Source of the DNA: Proteobacteria bacterium UBA4656
Lineage (GTDB): Bacteria; Pseudomonadota; Gammaproteobacteria; Xanthomonadales; Ahniellaceae
Reading direction: 5' to 3'
NCBI GenBank assembly: GCA_002405525.1
Contig: DHLY01000112.1
Location: forward strand, 3,499-22,617
DNA length: 19,119 nucleotides
Translations under genes and position numbers: made by a program
The notes under the pieces: model-generated
Seen by the model: the letters and a program-made list of their open reading frames with translations, nothing else
Databases searched by the model: none
Told to the model about the DNA's origin: nothing
Part shown: piece by piece, positions 8,571-15,435 of the stretch
Layout of the letters: the number at the start of each line of letters is the position of its first letter
Position numbering within the stretch: position 1 is the first letter of the stretch

Positions 8571-9725
8571 ATGGACGATCCCTGCCTGCTGATCGCAACC
8601 ACGCCGCTCACTGTCCTGGTGGGGGCGGCGCTGGCACGCCACGACGACGGGCCCTGGCGCCTGGTTCTGATCGAGGATTTCGACGGGGTCGAGACCTGGG
8701 CGGGGCTGCTGGCCGACTGGCGCGACTCGCCGTTCGCGGCAGTCGATTGCCTGCCTGGCCGCGCCACCGAGGCACGCCTCATCCGGGCCGCGGACGGCCC
8801 CGGCGGCCTCGCAGCGCCGTGGCGACGCCAGCGCATCAAGCACGCGCAGCGCCACGCGGCGATCGCGCGCCTGGCGGAAATCGACGCGACATGGCGCCCG
8901 CGGCGGGTCGCGGTGGGCAACGACCGCCGCCCGGAGACGCAGTACGCGCTGGCGCTGGCCGCGAAGCGCGGTGGCCCCCGGCCGGGCCTCTACCTCGACG
9001 ACGGGCTGTTTTCCTACGTCGGCGACGTGCATGCGCGACCGCTGGCGCGCCGCCTGCTGGATGCACCGCTCAAGCGGCTGGCCTGGGGTGGCTGGTGGCA
9101 GACGGTGGAGGTCGCCGGCAGCAGCCCCTGGATCGCGCGCGCCCACCTTGCCCTGCCGGCCCAGGCGCTGGACACCGACCCCGCACGCGAACGCCGGCCG
9201 CTGTCGCGCGCGGCATTCACCTGCCGCGCGATGGCAAGGCTGTCGCTGGACGCCTGGAGACGCTTCGCCGGCGGCCGCCCGCCGCGGCTGGACGCGATCG
9301 TCGCCGTGCCGCATTCGGACCTGCTTCGACGCCACCCCAGTTCGCTGGCGGCCATCGAAGCCGTGTTCCGTTGCCTCGCCGCAGGCGGACAGCGCGTGGC
9401 GGTCAAGCACCATCCGCGCGAGCGCGAGGCCGACCCGCTCGGCTTCGGCGCCGGCGGCGCCCGTCTGCTGCCGTCGGCGATCGCCTTCGAACTGCTGCTG
9501 CCCCTGCTGCGCCGGGACGGCGTCGTGGCCGGCAGCGCCTCGACCGCGCTGCTCGCCGCGCGCTGGCTGCGCCCGGACCTGGCGGTGGTCGACCTTGGCG
9601 GCGGCGGGGACTTCGCTCAACGTGCCAGTCGCTTCCTCGCCGGCCAGGGCGTGCGCCCGGCTGCGGACCTGGCGGTCGTGATCGACGCCTTGACGGCCGG
9701 CCCGGGATACTCGGACAACGTCTGA
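8571..9725 (+). CDS. Putative glycosyltransferase with bacterial (poly)sialyltransferase-type motifs
   Basis: 384-residue soluble protein, probably a GT-B-fold transferase. Three features recall the bacterial sialyltransferase families GT38, GT52 and GT80: a D/E-D/E-G motif as YLDDGLFSYVGD (D143-D144-G145), an HP motif as VAVKHHPRE (H281-P282), and a Ser/Thr-rich segment GSASTALLAARWL (from 321) near the C-terminus that matches the donor phosphate-binding S/T motif. Spacing between motifs (about 136 and 40 residues) fits these families. Overall similarity is too distant to name the sugar: sialic acid, another nonulosonate or Kdo-like donors are all possible. No nonulosonate biosynthesis genes occur in this window. 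It is divergent from the GT8-like gene and followed after 16 nt by the ArnT-like gene, so these two probably form an operon. Confidence 0.6.
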   Translation: MDDPCLLIATTPLTVLVGAALARHDDGPWRLVLIEDFDGVETWAGLLADWRDSPFAAVDCLPGRATEARLIRAADGPGGLAAPWRRQRIKHAQRHAAIARLAEIDATWRPRRVAVGNDRRPETQYALALAAKRGGPRPGLYLDDGLFSYVGDVHARPLARRLLDAPLKRLAWGGWWQTVEVAGSSPWIARAHLALPAQALDTDPARERRPLSRAAFTCRAMARLSLDAWRRFAGGRPPRLDAIVAVPHSDLLRRHPSSLAAIEAVFRCLAAGGQRVAVKHHPREREADPLGFGAGGARLLPSAIAFELLLPLLRRDGVVAGSASTALLAARWLRPDLAVVDLGGGGDFAQRASRFLAGQGVRPAADLAVVIDALTAGPGYSDNV

Positions 9726-9741
9726 TCGACGAGCCCTGCCC

Positions 9742-11373
9742 GTGCCGAAACTGAATCGCGTTCCGACCTGGCTGCTCCTGTGGCTGCTGGTTGCCGGGGT
9801 TTCCATCTTCCTGCACGGCCCGGTGCCGCTGTTCTCGACGCGCACCCTGACCGTAGCGTGGGAGATGTGGCATCTCGGCGAGTGGCTGGTGCCGCATCAG
9901 AACGGGCTGCCGTACAGCCACAAGGCGCCGCTGCTGTACTGGCTGATCCACGCGGGCTGGGCGGTGGGCGGCGTGTCCGACGTCTGGCCGCGAATCCTCA
10001 TGGTGTTGCTGTCGACCGCCAACCTCGCGCTCGTCGCGCTGCTCGCCCGGCGCCTGTTCCCCGATCGCCAGGCGGTGGCTCGGCTGGCGCCGTGGGTGCT
10101 GGCGGGGACCATGTTCTGGTTCCTGTATTCGCTGCAGATCATGTTCGACCTGCTGGTGTCGGCCTGTGCGCTGCTGTCGCTGCTGGGGCTCGCCCGGCGC
10201 GACGGCCTCGGCGGCTTCGCCCCGCGTTGGTGGCTGGTGGTGCTCGGCCTTTGGCTGGGCCTGCTGGCCAAGGGACCGGTCGCCCTGCTGCATCTCGCCT
10301 TCCCGCTGCTGCTGGGCCCGTGGTGGAACGACGCCGCGCGCGCCGCGCCGCGCCGCTGGTACGCGGCGGTGGGCGGCTCGATCGCGGCGGCGCTCGCCCT
10401 GTTCGCGCTGTGGGTGGTGCCGGTGGCGATCCTCGGCGGCGAGGCCTATCGGCAGGAACTGCTGGTCACCCAGACCGCGGGGCGCATGGTCGACGCGTTT
10501 GACCACGGCAGGCCCATGTGGTGGTACCTCACGGTGCTGCCGGTGCTGCTGTTCCCCTGGATCGCCTGGCCGGCGGCCTGGCGCGGCCTGCGCGCGGGCG
10601 CGCCGCGCGAGGATCCGGGCCTGCGCCTGCTTGCGATCTGGCTGCTGCCGACCTTCATCGCCTTCTCGCTCGTGTCCGGCAAGCAGTCGTACTACCTGCT
10701 GCCGCAGATCGCCGGCTTCGCCCTGTGGCTGGCGGCCGTGCTCGACCGCCGCGCGCAGTCCGGCGACGTCCGCCACGGCACCGCGTGGCCCGCGCTGGCG
10801 CTGCTGGCGATCGGCCTGCTGGTCGCCCTGCTGCCCACCATGGTCGCGCACGGGCTGGTCCGCGGCGCCTTCGCCACCGATTTCGCAGGCGGCGGCTGGG
10901 TGCTCGGCACCGGCGTCTGCGCGCTCGCGCTGCTGCTGTTGTTTTTCCGCGGCCGTGACGTCGCGGCCGCGCTGTCGCGGATCGCCACGGCGAGCCTGCT
11001 GGCGGTGGCCCTGCTGCATGGGCAGTTCACCGCCGCGGCCTGGCACCGCTACGACCTGCAGCCGGCGGCCGACCTGCTCGCCGCGCATGCGGCGCGCGGC
11101 GTGCCGATCGCAAACCGCGGTCGCTACGAGGGCCAATTCAACTTCCTCGCCCGCCTCACCGAGCCGGTGGTCGAACTCGACTACGACACGGGCCCGCCCT
11201 GGGCGCAGGCGAATCCCGATGCGCTGCTGGTGGACTACGTGGACACGGACGCGCTGCTCCCGCCGATGCCGGGCACGCCGCAGCCGCTGTGGTCGGGGCC
11301 GTTCCGTTCCGACACGGTGCAGGTCTGGCGCGCCGGCGACTGGCTCGCCGCGCGCTCGATGCCCGCCGACTGA
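9742..11373 (+). CDS. ArnT/GT83-like membrane glycosyltransferase (atypical first loop)
   Basis: 543-residue polytopic protein of the ArnT/PMT-type GT-C superfamily, which transfers a sugar from a polyprenyl-phosphate donor to a periplasmic lipid or glycan acceptor. The family hallmark block is visible: a first hydrophobic helix (about 8-25), a periplasmic loop with VAWEMWHLGEWLVPH (38-52), then NGLPYSHKAPLLYWLI, matching the conserved xKPPLLYWL segment with Ala in place of the first Pro. About a dozen hydrophobic segments follow, then a soluble C-terminal region (about 430-543). The acidic pair that normally opens the first loop (as in DExR) is replaced by S32-T33 in LFSTRT. GTG at 9742 is the best start, 16 nt after the upstream stop. 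It converges on the 2OG oxygenase gene with only 6 bp between stop codons. Confidence 0.85.
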   Translation: MPKLNRVPTWLLLWLLVAGVSIFLHGPVPLFSTRTLTVAWEMWHLGEWLVPHQNGLPYSHKAPLLYWLIHAGWAVGGVSDVWPRILMVLLSTANLALVALLARRLFPDRQAVARLAPWVLAGTMFWFLYSLQIMFDLLVSACALLSLLGLARRDGLGGFAPRWWLVVLGLWLGLLAKGPVALLHLAFPLLLGPWWNDAARAAPRRWYAAVGGSIAAALALFALWVVPVAILGGEAYRQELLVTQTAGRMVDAFDHGRPMWWYLTVLPVLLFPWIAWPAAWRGLRAGAPREDPGLRLLAIWLLPTFIAFSLVSGKQSYYLLPQIAGFALWLAAVLDRRAQSGDVRHGTAWPALALLAIGLLVALLPTMVAHGLVRGAFATDFAGGGWVLGTGVCALALLLLFFRGRDVAAALSRIATASLLAVALLHGQFTAAAWHRYDLQPAADLLAAHAARGVPIANRGRYEGQFNFLARLTEPVVELDYDTGPPWAQANPDALLVDYVDTDALLPPMPGTPQPLWSGPFRSDTVQVWRAGDWLAARSMPAD

Positions 11374-11379
11374 AGCCGC

Positions 11380-12249
11380 TCAGTCCCAGCGTTGCCCGGC
11401 GTCGGTGCGGCGACCGGCCAGGCGGTCGCGCACCCGCATCCACGCATGCCGCAGGGCGCGCAGCGGGCGCTGCCGCGCCTTGAGGTCGAACAGCGGCACC
11501 TTCACCTCGCCCACCAGGTTGAGGAACCAGCGCGTCCGCGGCGTGGGCTGGCGCGGGGTGACGCCGTGCAGGGCGTCCAGTGAATTCAGGAACAGCACGA
11601 GGGTGTTGCCGGCGTAGGGCACGGTGGAGACGACCTCGACGTCGCACGGCTCCAGTTCCGCGCCGTCGAAGCGCGTGCGGCCGTAGCGCCAGCGATAGAT
11701 CAGCAGTTCGCCGCCGACCGTGTCGGTGTCCTCCGGCGGGCGCAGGTACCACAGGCCGGCGAACAGCTTGTTCGGCTTGTCGACGTGCGGGCCGCGCACG
11801 CTGGACGACGCCGCGCGCACCGGCGTGTTGATGCACAGTTGCGCGTCGAGCAGAACCTCGCAGGCGTCGAAGGTGTCGCGGCGGCGCACGCCGGCCCGCC
11901 ACTGTTCGAGCGGGCGGCCGATGCGCGTCTCGAGATCGGGGTAGGTCGCACGGATGTCGCCGGCGAGGGCGCGCAGCACCGCGTCGAGGAAGTCCTGTCC
12001 GACGTGCGCGAGCACGGTTTCGCGCCACGCCAGCGAGATCCGCGGGTCGGCCAGCGCATCGCACGCCGACAGCGAAAAGCGGCGGTTGTCGCCCGCCGGC
12101 TGGGCGCGCCAGACGCGCTCGTCGTCGGGGAACTCGGCGACCAGGCGCGCGAACAGGTCATGCGGCAGCGCCTGCGGCACCACGAAGTGCGGATACGGCA
12201 GCTCGCGGCGGTGCGCGGGGTCGAGGCGCTGGGCGAGGTGGATCGGCAT
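11380..12249 (-). CDS. 2-oxoglutarate/Fe(II)-dependent oxygenase, prolyl-hydroxylase-like
   Basis: 289-residue protein with the double-stranded beta-helix signature of 2OG-Fe(II) oxygenases, which hydroxylate substrates using O2 and 2-oxoglutarate. The iron ligands are visible: HxD in GPHVDKPNKLFAGLWYLR (H155, D157) and a distal histidine in DALHGVTP (H228), with R238 or R240 placed to bind the 2OG carboxylate. GGELLIYR (179-186) matches the strand between them. The N-terminal 100 residues and basic C-terminal tail are unrecognised. It is the last gene of a minus-strand trio after the GT2 gene (9-nt gap). That context suggests a sugar or lipid moiety of an envelope glycan as substrate, but the sequence does not show it. 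Confidence 0.85.
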   Translation of the reverse strand: MPIHLAQRLDPAHRRELPYPHFVVPQALPHDLFARLVAEFPDDERVWRAQPAGDNRRFSLSACDALADPRISLAWRETVLAHVGQDFLDAVLRALAGDIRATYPDLETRIGRPLEQWRAGVRRRDTFDACEVLLDAQLCINTPVRAASSSVRGPHVDKPNKLFAGLWYLRPPEDTDTVGGELLIYRWRYGRTRFDGAELEPCDVEVVSTVPYAGNTLVLFLNSLDALHGVTPRQPTPRTRWFLNLVGEVKVPLFDLKARQRPLRALRHAWMRVRDRLAGRRTDAGQRWD

Positions 12250-12255
12250 GGCTCG

Positions 12256-12261
12256 ATTCTA
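12256..12261 (-). promoter_or_regulatory. -10-like TAGAAT 6 nt before the oxygenase ATG
   Basis: TAGAAT on the minus strand ends 6 nt before the ATG at 12249. Its first three bases are the TAG stop codon of the upstream GT2 gene. There is no Shine-Dalgarno. The oxygenase may be transcribed from here as a leaderless mRNA as well as by readthrough. Confidence 0.35.
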
Positions 12262-13101
12262 CGCCGGCCCGGCGCCGGGGTCGCGGACCAGACCGAACGC
12301 GGTGCGGGTGGCCCGCGCGGCGCGGGTGGCGGCGCGGATGCGGCGGTTGTTGGCGATCATCTCGGGCCGGACGTAGCCACGGTCGTGGTCGAGGTGGACG
12401 ACGACCGCGCTGTAGCGCACGCGCAGGCCGCGAATGCCGGCGTGCTCGAGGCGCTCACCGAGTTCGCGGTCCTCGCCGCCGTACTGCATGCGCTCGTCGA
12501 ATCCGTTGGCGGCGATCAGGTCAGCCTTCCAGCCGGAAGCGTTGTGGCCGTTCCAGCTGGCGCGCGCGGGGGTCAGCGCGTTGAGCAGCGTCGCGGCGGC
12601 GCCGCGCGCGGCCAGTTTCAGGCGCTGCCGGACGTCTTGGAAGCCGCGCGCGGCGAGCCACGCCGGGTCGCAGTGGCGGCCGTCGACGATGTCGGCGGCG
12701 GTGATCGCATGGCTCAGGTCGCGCGGCAGCTTGACGTAGCCGCCTGACAGGAAGCGCCGTGCGCGGCGCAGGCGCGCATGAACGGCGAGGAAGTCGGCGC
12801 GCGGGATGCAATCGCCGTCGCTGAACACCAGGTACATCGCGCGACTGGCCTCGATCGCCCGATTCAGGATCACGCACTTGCGAAAGCCGTCGTCCGGGTG
12901 CCAGACGTGGCGCAGCGGAAACGGCAGGCGCGCGCGCAGGCCATCGATCCGCGCGCGAGTCTCCTCGCGCGAGCCGTCGTCGGCCACGATCAGCTCGAAG
13001 TCGCGGAAATCCTGCGCGGCGTAGCCCAGCAACACCTTCTCCAGCCACTCGGGCTGGTTGTAGGTGCTCACGATCACCGAGATGGCGGGCTCAGGGGCCA
13101 C
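12259..13101 (-). CDS. Family 2 glycosyltransferase with GT7-like C-terminal domain
   Basis: 280-residue inverting GT-A glycosyltransferase. The N-terminus reads PAISVIVSTYNQPEWLEKVL, followed by the nucleotide-binding VADDGS (39-44) and the DxD metal motif in FSDGDCIP (D95, D97). A galactosyltransferase/chondroitin-synthase type C-terminal block follows: SWNGHNASGW (182-191), then GFDERMQYGGEDRELGERL (200-218), with the catalytic-base ED pair at 210-211. The start is GTG at 13101, overlapping the end of the ArnT-like gene by 11 bp and preceded by GGAGG 6 nt upstream, so translation is coupled. It probably adds a hexose or N-acetylhexosamine to an envelope glycan; the exact sugar is unknown. 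Confidence 0.9.
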   Translation of the reverse strand: MAPEPAISVIVSTYNQPEWLEKVLLGYAAQDFRDFELIVADDGSREETRARIDGLRARLPFPLRHVWHPDDGFRKCVILNRAIEASRAMYLVFSDGDCIPRADFLAVHARLRRARRFLSGGYVKLPRDLSHAITAADIVDGRHCDPAWLAARGFQDVRQRLKLAARGAAATLLNALTPARASWNGHNASGWKADLIAANGFDERMQYGGEDRELGERLEHAGIRGLRVRYSAVVVHLDHDRGYVRPEMIANNRRIRAATRAARATRTAFGLVRDPGAGPA

Positions 13102-14818
13102 CGGCAGCCTCCGGCGGTGCGCTGCAGGCCGGTGTCACCGCGCCGGCGCGCAGCAGCCACCACTCGCGTCGGTTCGCGGTGCCGACGGGGCTGCCGTGCG
13201 GCGGCGCGAAATCGAAGCAGGCATGGGCGTCCATGCGGCGCACGAACAGCACGCGGCCGGACGCGTCCTCGGCCAGCCAGGCGAGCGCGCGGGCGCGCTG
13301 GCGGGCGTGGCAGTCGAGGTCGTCGTCCGCCTTGCAGAAGCCGAACTCGCGCACCGGACCCAAAGCCTGCAGCAGGTTCTGCTCCTTCCAGCCCAGCAGG
13401 CCGATGGGCGTGTCGGGACCGGCCAGGGCGCGCGCGTCCTCCATCACGCCGCGGGCGGAGTTCTCACGGTCAAGGAGCGGATGCACCACGAAGCCCCAGC
13501 CCAGCCACAGCGCCACCAGCAGCACCGCGCCGCCGCGCAGCGCGCCGGCCACGCGCCACCACGCCGCCGCCGCCAGCCCGATCCCGCCGACCGCGGCCAG
13601 CATGCCCCACAGCCAGACCTGTTCGGCGCCCAGCCCGCGCTGCTCGACGATGCGCTGGGCGAAGCGCGGTTCGGCGACGAGCGCGGCGATCCCGCCGGCG
13701 AACAGCACGCCGGCCAGCAGGATCGTGTAGCCGAGTACCGCGCGGCGCACGCCGGTGCGCTGGGCCAGCGCATCGAGATACGGGGCCGCGGCCAGCGCCA
13801 GCGCGGGCAAGGCGGGCAGGATGTACATGTCGCGCTTGCCGGCGCTGGCACTGAAGAAGGCCAGCACCAGCAGGGCCCAGGCCAGCGGCAGCACCACGCG
13901 CGGGTCGCGCGCCGCGAACGCCTCGCGCCAGGGGCGCAGCAGCCACGGCAGCAGCAGCGCGAACGGCGCCCAGAACAGCGCGATCACCTCCAGGAAGTAC
14001 CAGACCGGCTCGTGGTGGTGCCAGGGGTCGAGGTAGCGGGTCGCGGTCTGCCTGAACAGGATTTCGTCGAGGTAGGCACGATGCTGCGCGTCGCCGTCGT
14101 AGAGCGCCTGCAGCACTACCGGCACGAACCACAGCAGCATCGCCAGCAGGAAGGCGCCAAGGCCCGCCGCCCAGCGCCAGCCGTCGCCGGTCGCGCGCGC
14201 CACCAGCCCCGGCCAGCCGCGCCAGCGCAGCACCACGAAAGGCAGCAGGACGAGCAGCGGCAAGAAACCCACGCCCTTGGTCACCACGCCGACGCCAGCC
14301 GCAAAACAGCCGCCCGCGAACCAGCGCCATGCGGGGCCGAGCAGCAGGTGGCGCAGGATTCCGTACAGCCCGAGCGTGGTCAGGAAAACGAGGGTGGGAT
14401 CGATCTGCGCGCGCTTGGCCTGGTAGACGAAGGCGGGCGCGGCGAGCACCGCGGCGGCGGCCCACAGGCCGGCGCGCGCCCCCCACAAGCGGCGGCCGAG
14501 GTCGAAGGTTAGCCACAGCGTGCCGAGCGCGGCCAGCAGCGAGGGCAGCAGGAACGACCAACGCCAGGACCCCATCGCGAGGTAGGCCAGCGCGAGCAGC
14601 CAGAAGTAGACCGGCGGCTTGTCGGGGTAGAGCTCGCTGCCGCGGCGCGGGAACCACCAGTCGCCGCTCTCGATCATCTGCTTTGCGACCAGCACGAAGC
14701 GCGGCTCGTCGGCGGGCCAAGGGTCACGCAGGCCGAAGCCGGCCGCCAGCACCAGCACGGCGGCGGCGCCCAGCCACAGGGCCGCGCGGCGCTCGGCGGG
14801 GGTCGGGAGGAAGCGCAT
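13091..14818 (-). CDS. ArnT/GT83-like membrane glycosyltransferase (canonical motifs)
   Basis: 575-residue polytopic GT-C transferase using polyprenyl-phosphate sugars in the periplasm, of the ArnT type that decorates lipid A or core. The first periplasmic loop is canonical: DPWPADEPRFVLVAKQMI with the acidic pair D37-E38, then SGDWWFPRRG and LYPDKPPVYFWLLALAY (from 63) with DKPP at 66-69. About a dozen hydrophobic segments and a periplasmic C-terminal region (about 460-575) follow. The latter contains several cysteines (for example in FGFCKADDDLDCHARQR) that could form a disulfide. It is the first gene of the minus-strand trio and overlaps the GT2 start. A TAGAAT box lies just upstream of its ATG. 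L-Ara4N is the classical substrate, but none of its biosynthesis genes are visible here. Confidence 0.9.
   Translation of the reverse strand: MRFLPTPAERRAALWLGAAAVLVLAAGFGLRDPWPADEPRFVLVAKQMIESGDWWFPRRGSELYPDKPPVYFWLLALAYLAMGSWRWSFLLPSLLAALGTLWLTFDLGRRLWGARAGLWAAAAVLAAPAFVYQAKRAQIDPTLVFLTTLGLYGILRHLLLGPAWRWFAGGCFAAGVGVVTKGVGFLPLLVLLPFVVLRWRGWPGLVARATGDGWRWAAGLGAFLLAMLLWFVPVVLQALYDGDAQHRAYLDEILFRQTATRYLDPWHHHEPVWYFLEVIALFWAPFALLLPWLLRPWREAFAARDPRVVLPLAWALLVLAFFSASAGKRDMYILPALPALALAAAPYLDALAQRTGVRRAVLGYTILLAGVLFAGGIAALVAEPRFAQRIVEQRGLGAEQVWLWGMLAAVGGIGLAAAAWWRVAGALRGGAVLLVALWLGWGFVVHPLLDRENSARGVMEDARALAGPDTPIGLLGWKEQNLLQALGPVREFGFCKADDDLDCHARQRARALAWLAEDASGRVLFVRRMDAHACFDFAPPHGSPVGTANRREWWLLRAGAVTPACSAPPEAAGGP
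13108..13112 (-). promoter_or_regulatory. Shine-Dalgarno of the GT2 gene inside the ArnT-like gene
   Basis: GGAGG on the minus strand lies 6 nt before the GTG at 13101 and inside the last codons of the ArnT-like gene. It decides the GTG start and implies translational coupling. Confidence 0.6.
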
Positions 14819-14824
14819 GGCGTG

Positions 14825-14830
14825 ATTCTA
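14825..14830 (-). promoter_or_regulatory. -10-like TAGAAT 6 nt before the ArnT-like ATG
   Basis: TAGAAT on the minus strand ends 6 nt before the ATG at 14818. No Shine-Dalgarno and no clear -35 are visible. Probable leaderless promoter of the three-gene glycan operon. Confidence 0.45.
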
Positions 14831-14855
14831 GCGGCGCCTGTGCGGGCTGCCGCTT

Positions 14856-15120
14856 GGGAGCCTCCGAAAAAGCATCCGCACCCGCGTTGTTCCTGTGCGC
14901 GTCCGCACCAGGGCGGCGCCGCCGGGCGCGGTGGTTCCACGGCCAGGGCGGCCGACGCGGGCACGGGCGCGCGCAGAAGCAACCCTCCGGGCCGGAATTG
15001 TGTGGCCATCCAGCCGCGTTGCGCGTCTTGTGCGTGGGTCCACCACGCCTGGCGACGCTCGCCTTGCTGGCCGGCCGCACAACGTGCAGCGCGGGTGCGG
15101 ATACTCGTTCAGAGGCCCTC
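14856..15120. repeat. Imperfect inverted-repeat intergenic element
   Basis: The 337-bp gap between the ArnT-like and ycgL genes holds two arms in inverted orientation, 14856-14899 and 15076-15120. They match at roughly three quarters of positions and share an exact core: ATCCGCACCCGC (14874-14885) and its reverse complement (15091-15102). The span between them (about 175 bp) contains a smaller hairpin, GCGTGG/CCACGC (15032-15048). Open frames here on both strands lack recognisable similarity and look like shadows of GC-rich sequence. The structure fits a MITE-like or dispersed intergenic repeat; copy number cannot be judged from one window. Confidence 0.5.
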
Positions 15121-15155
15121 TTGGCATTCCGGGCGCCGACGCCGACACTCGCGGG

Positions 15156-15410
15156 ATGAAGTGCTTCGTCTACCGCAGCGCGCGCCGCGAGGGGACCTAC
15201 GTCTACCTGCGCGAGCGCGACGCCTTCGCCCTGCTGCCACCCGATCTGGCCGCCCGGCTCGGCGCGCTCACGCTGGTACTCGAACTCGATCTCGCACCCG
15301 GGCGCCGTCTTGCCCGCGAACAGCCCGAGGTGGTGCACCGCAACCTCTTGGCGCAGGGGTTCCACCTCCAGTTCCCGCCGCCGCACCCCGGCGCCGCGTG
15401 GGCGGACTGA
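15156..15410 (+). CDS. YcgL domain-containing protein
   Basis: 84-residue protein matching the small YcgL family of gammaproteobacteria, whose biochemical role is not established. The pattern is clear: MKCFVYRSARREGTYVYLRE at the N-terminus, then a DAFALLPPDL segment, a hydrophobic strand (LTLVLELDL), GRRLAREQPEVVHRNLLAQG and the terminal FHLQFPPP. The ATG at 15156 gives the family start; the longer upstream frame is the intergenic repeat region. It lies 25 nt upstream of the ankyrin gene on the same strand. A GATACT (15100-15105) about 50 nt upstream is a possible -10, but it lies inside the inverted-repeat element. Confidence 0.88.
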   Translation: MKCFVYRSARREGTYVYLRERDAFALLPPDLAARLGALTLVLELDLAPGRRLAREQPEVVHRNLLAQGFHLQFPPPHPGAAWAD

Positions 15411-15423
15411 GGCCCTGCCCTCG

Positions 15424-15429
15424 TATACT
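15424..15429 (+). promoter_or_regulatory. -10-like TATACT 6 nt before the ankyrin gene ATG
   Basis: TATACT ends 6 nt before the ATG at 15436, in the 25-nt gap after ycgL. There is no Shine-Dalgarno, and the hexamer at -35 spacing is GC-rich. A leaderless start is likely if this box is used. Confidence 0.45.
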
Positions 15430-15435
15430 GCATCA

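Noticed and set aside
5044..8592. 1182-codon plus-strand open frame spanning trkA, the NtrX-like gene and the GT8-like gene
   Set aside because: It runs antisense across three well-identified genes and through their intergenic gaps, with no similarity to any family.
8524..8598. 25-residue longer start of the GT8-like protein at 8598
   Set aside because: It would overlap the divergent gene and its promoter, and the extension is Arg-rich with no similarity.
14822..15159. Long open frames on both strands in the ArnT-ycgL gap
   Set aside because: No family similarity, very Arg/Ala-rich, and the region is better explained as an inverted-repeat intergenic element.
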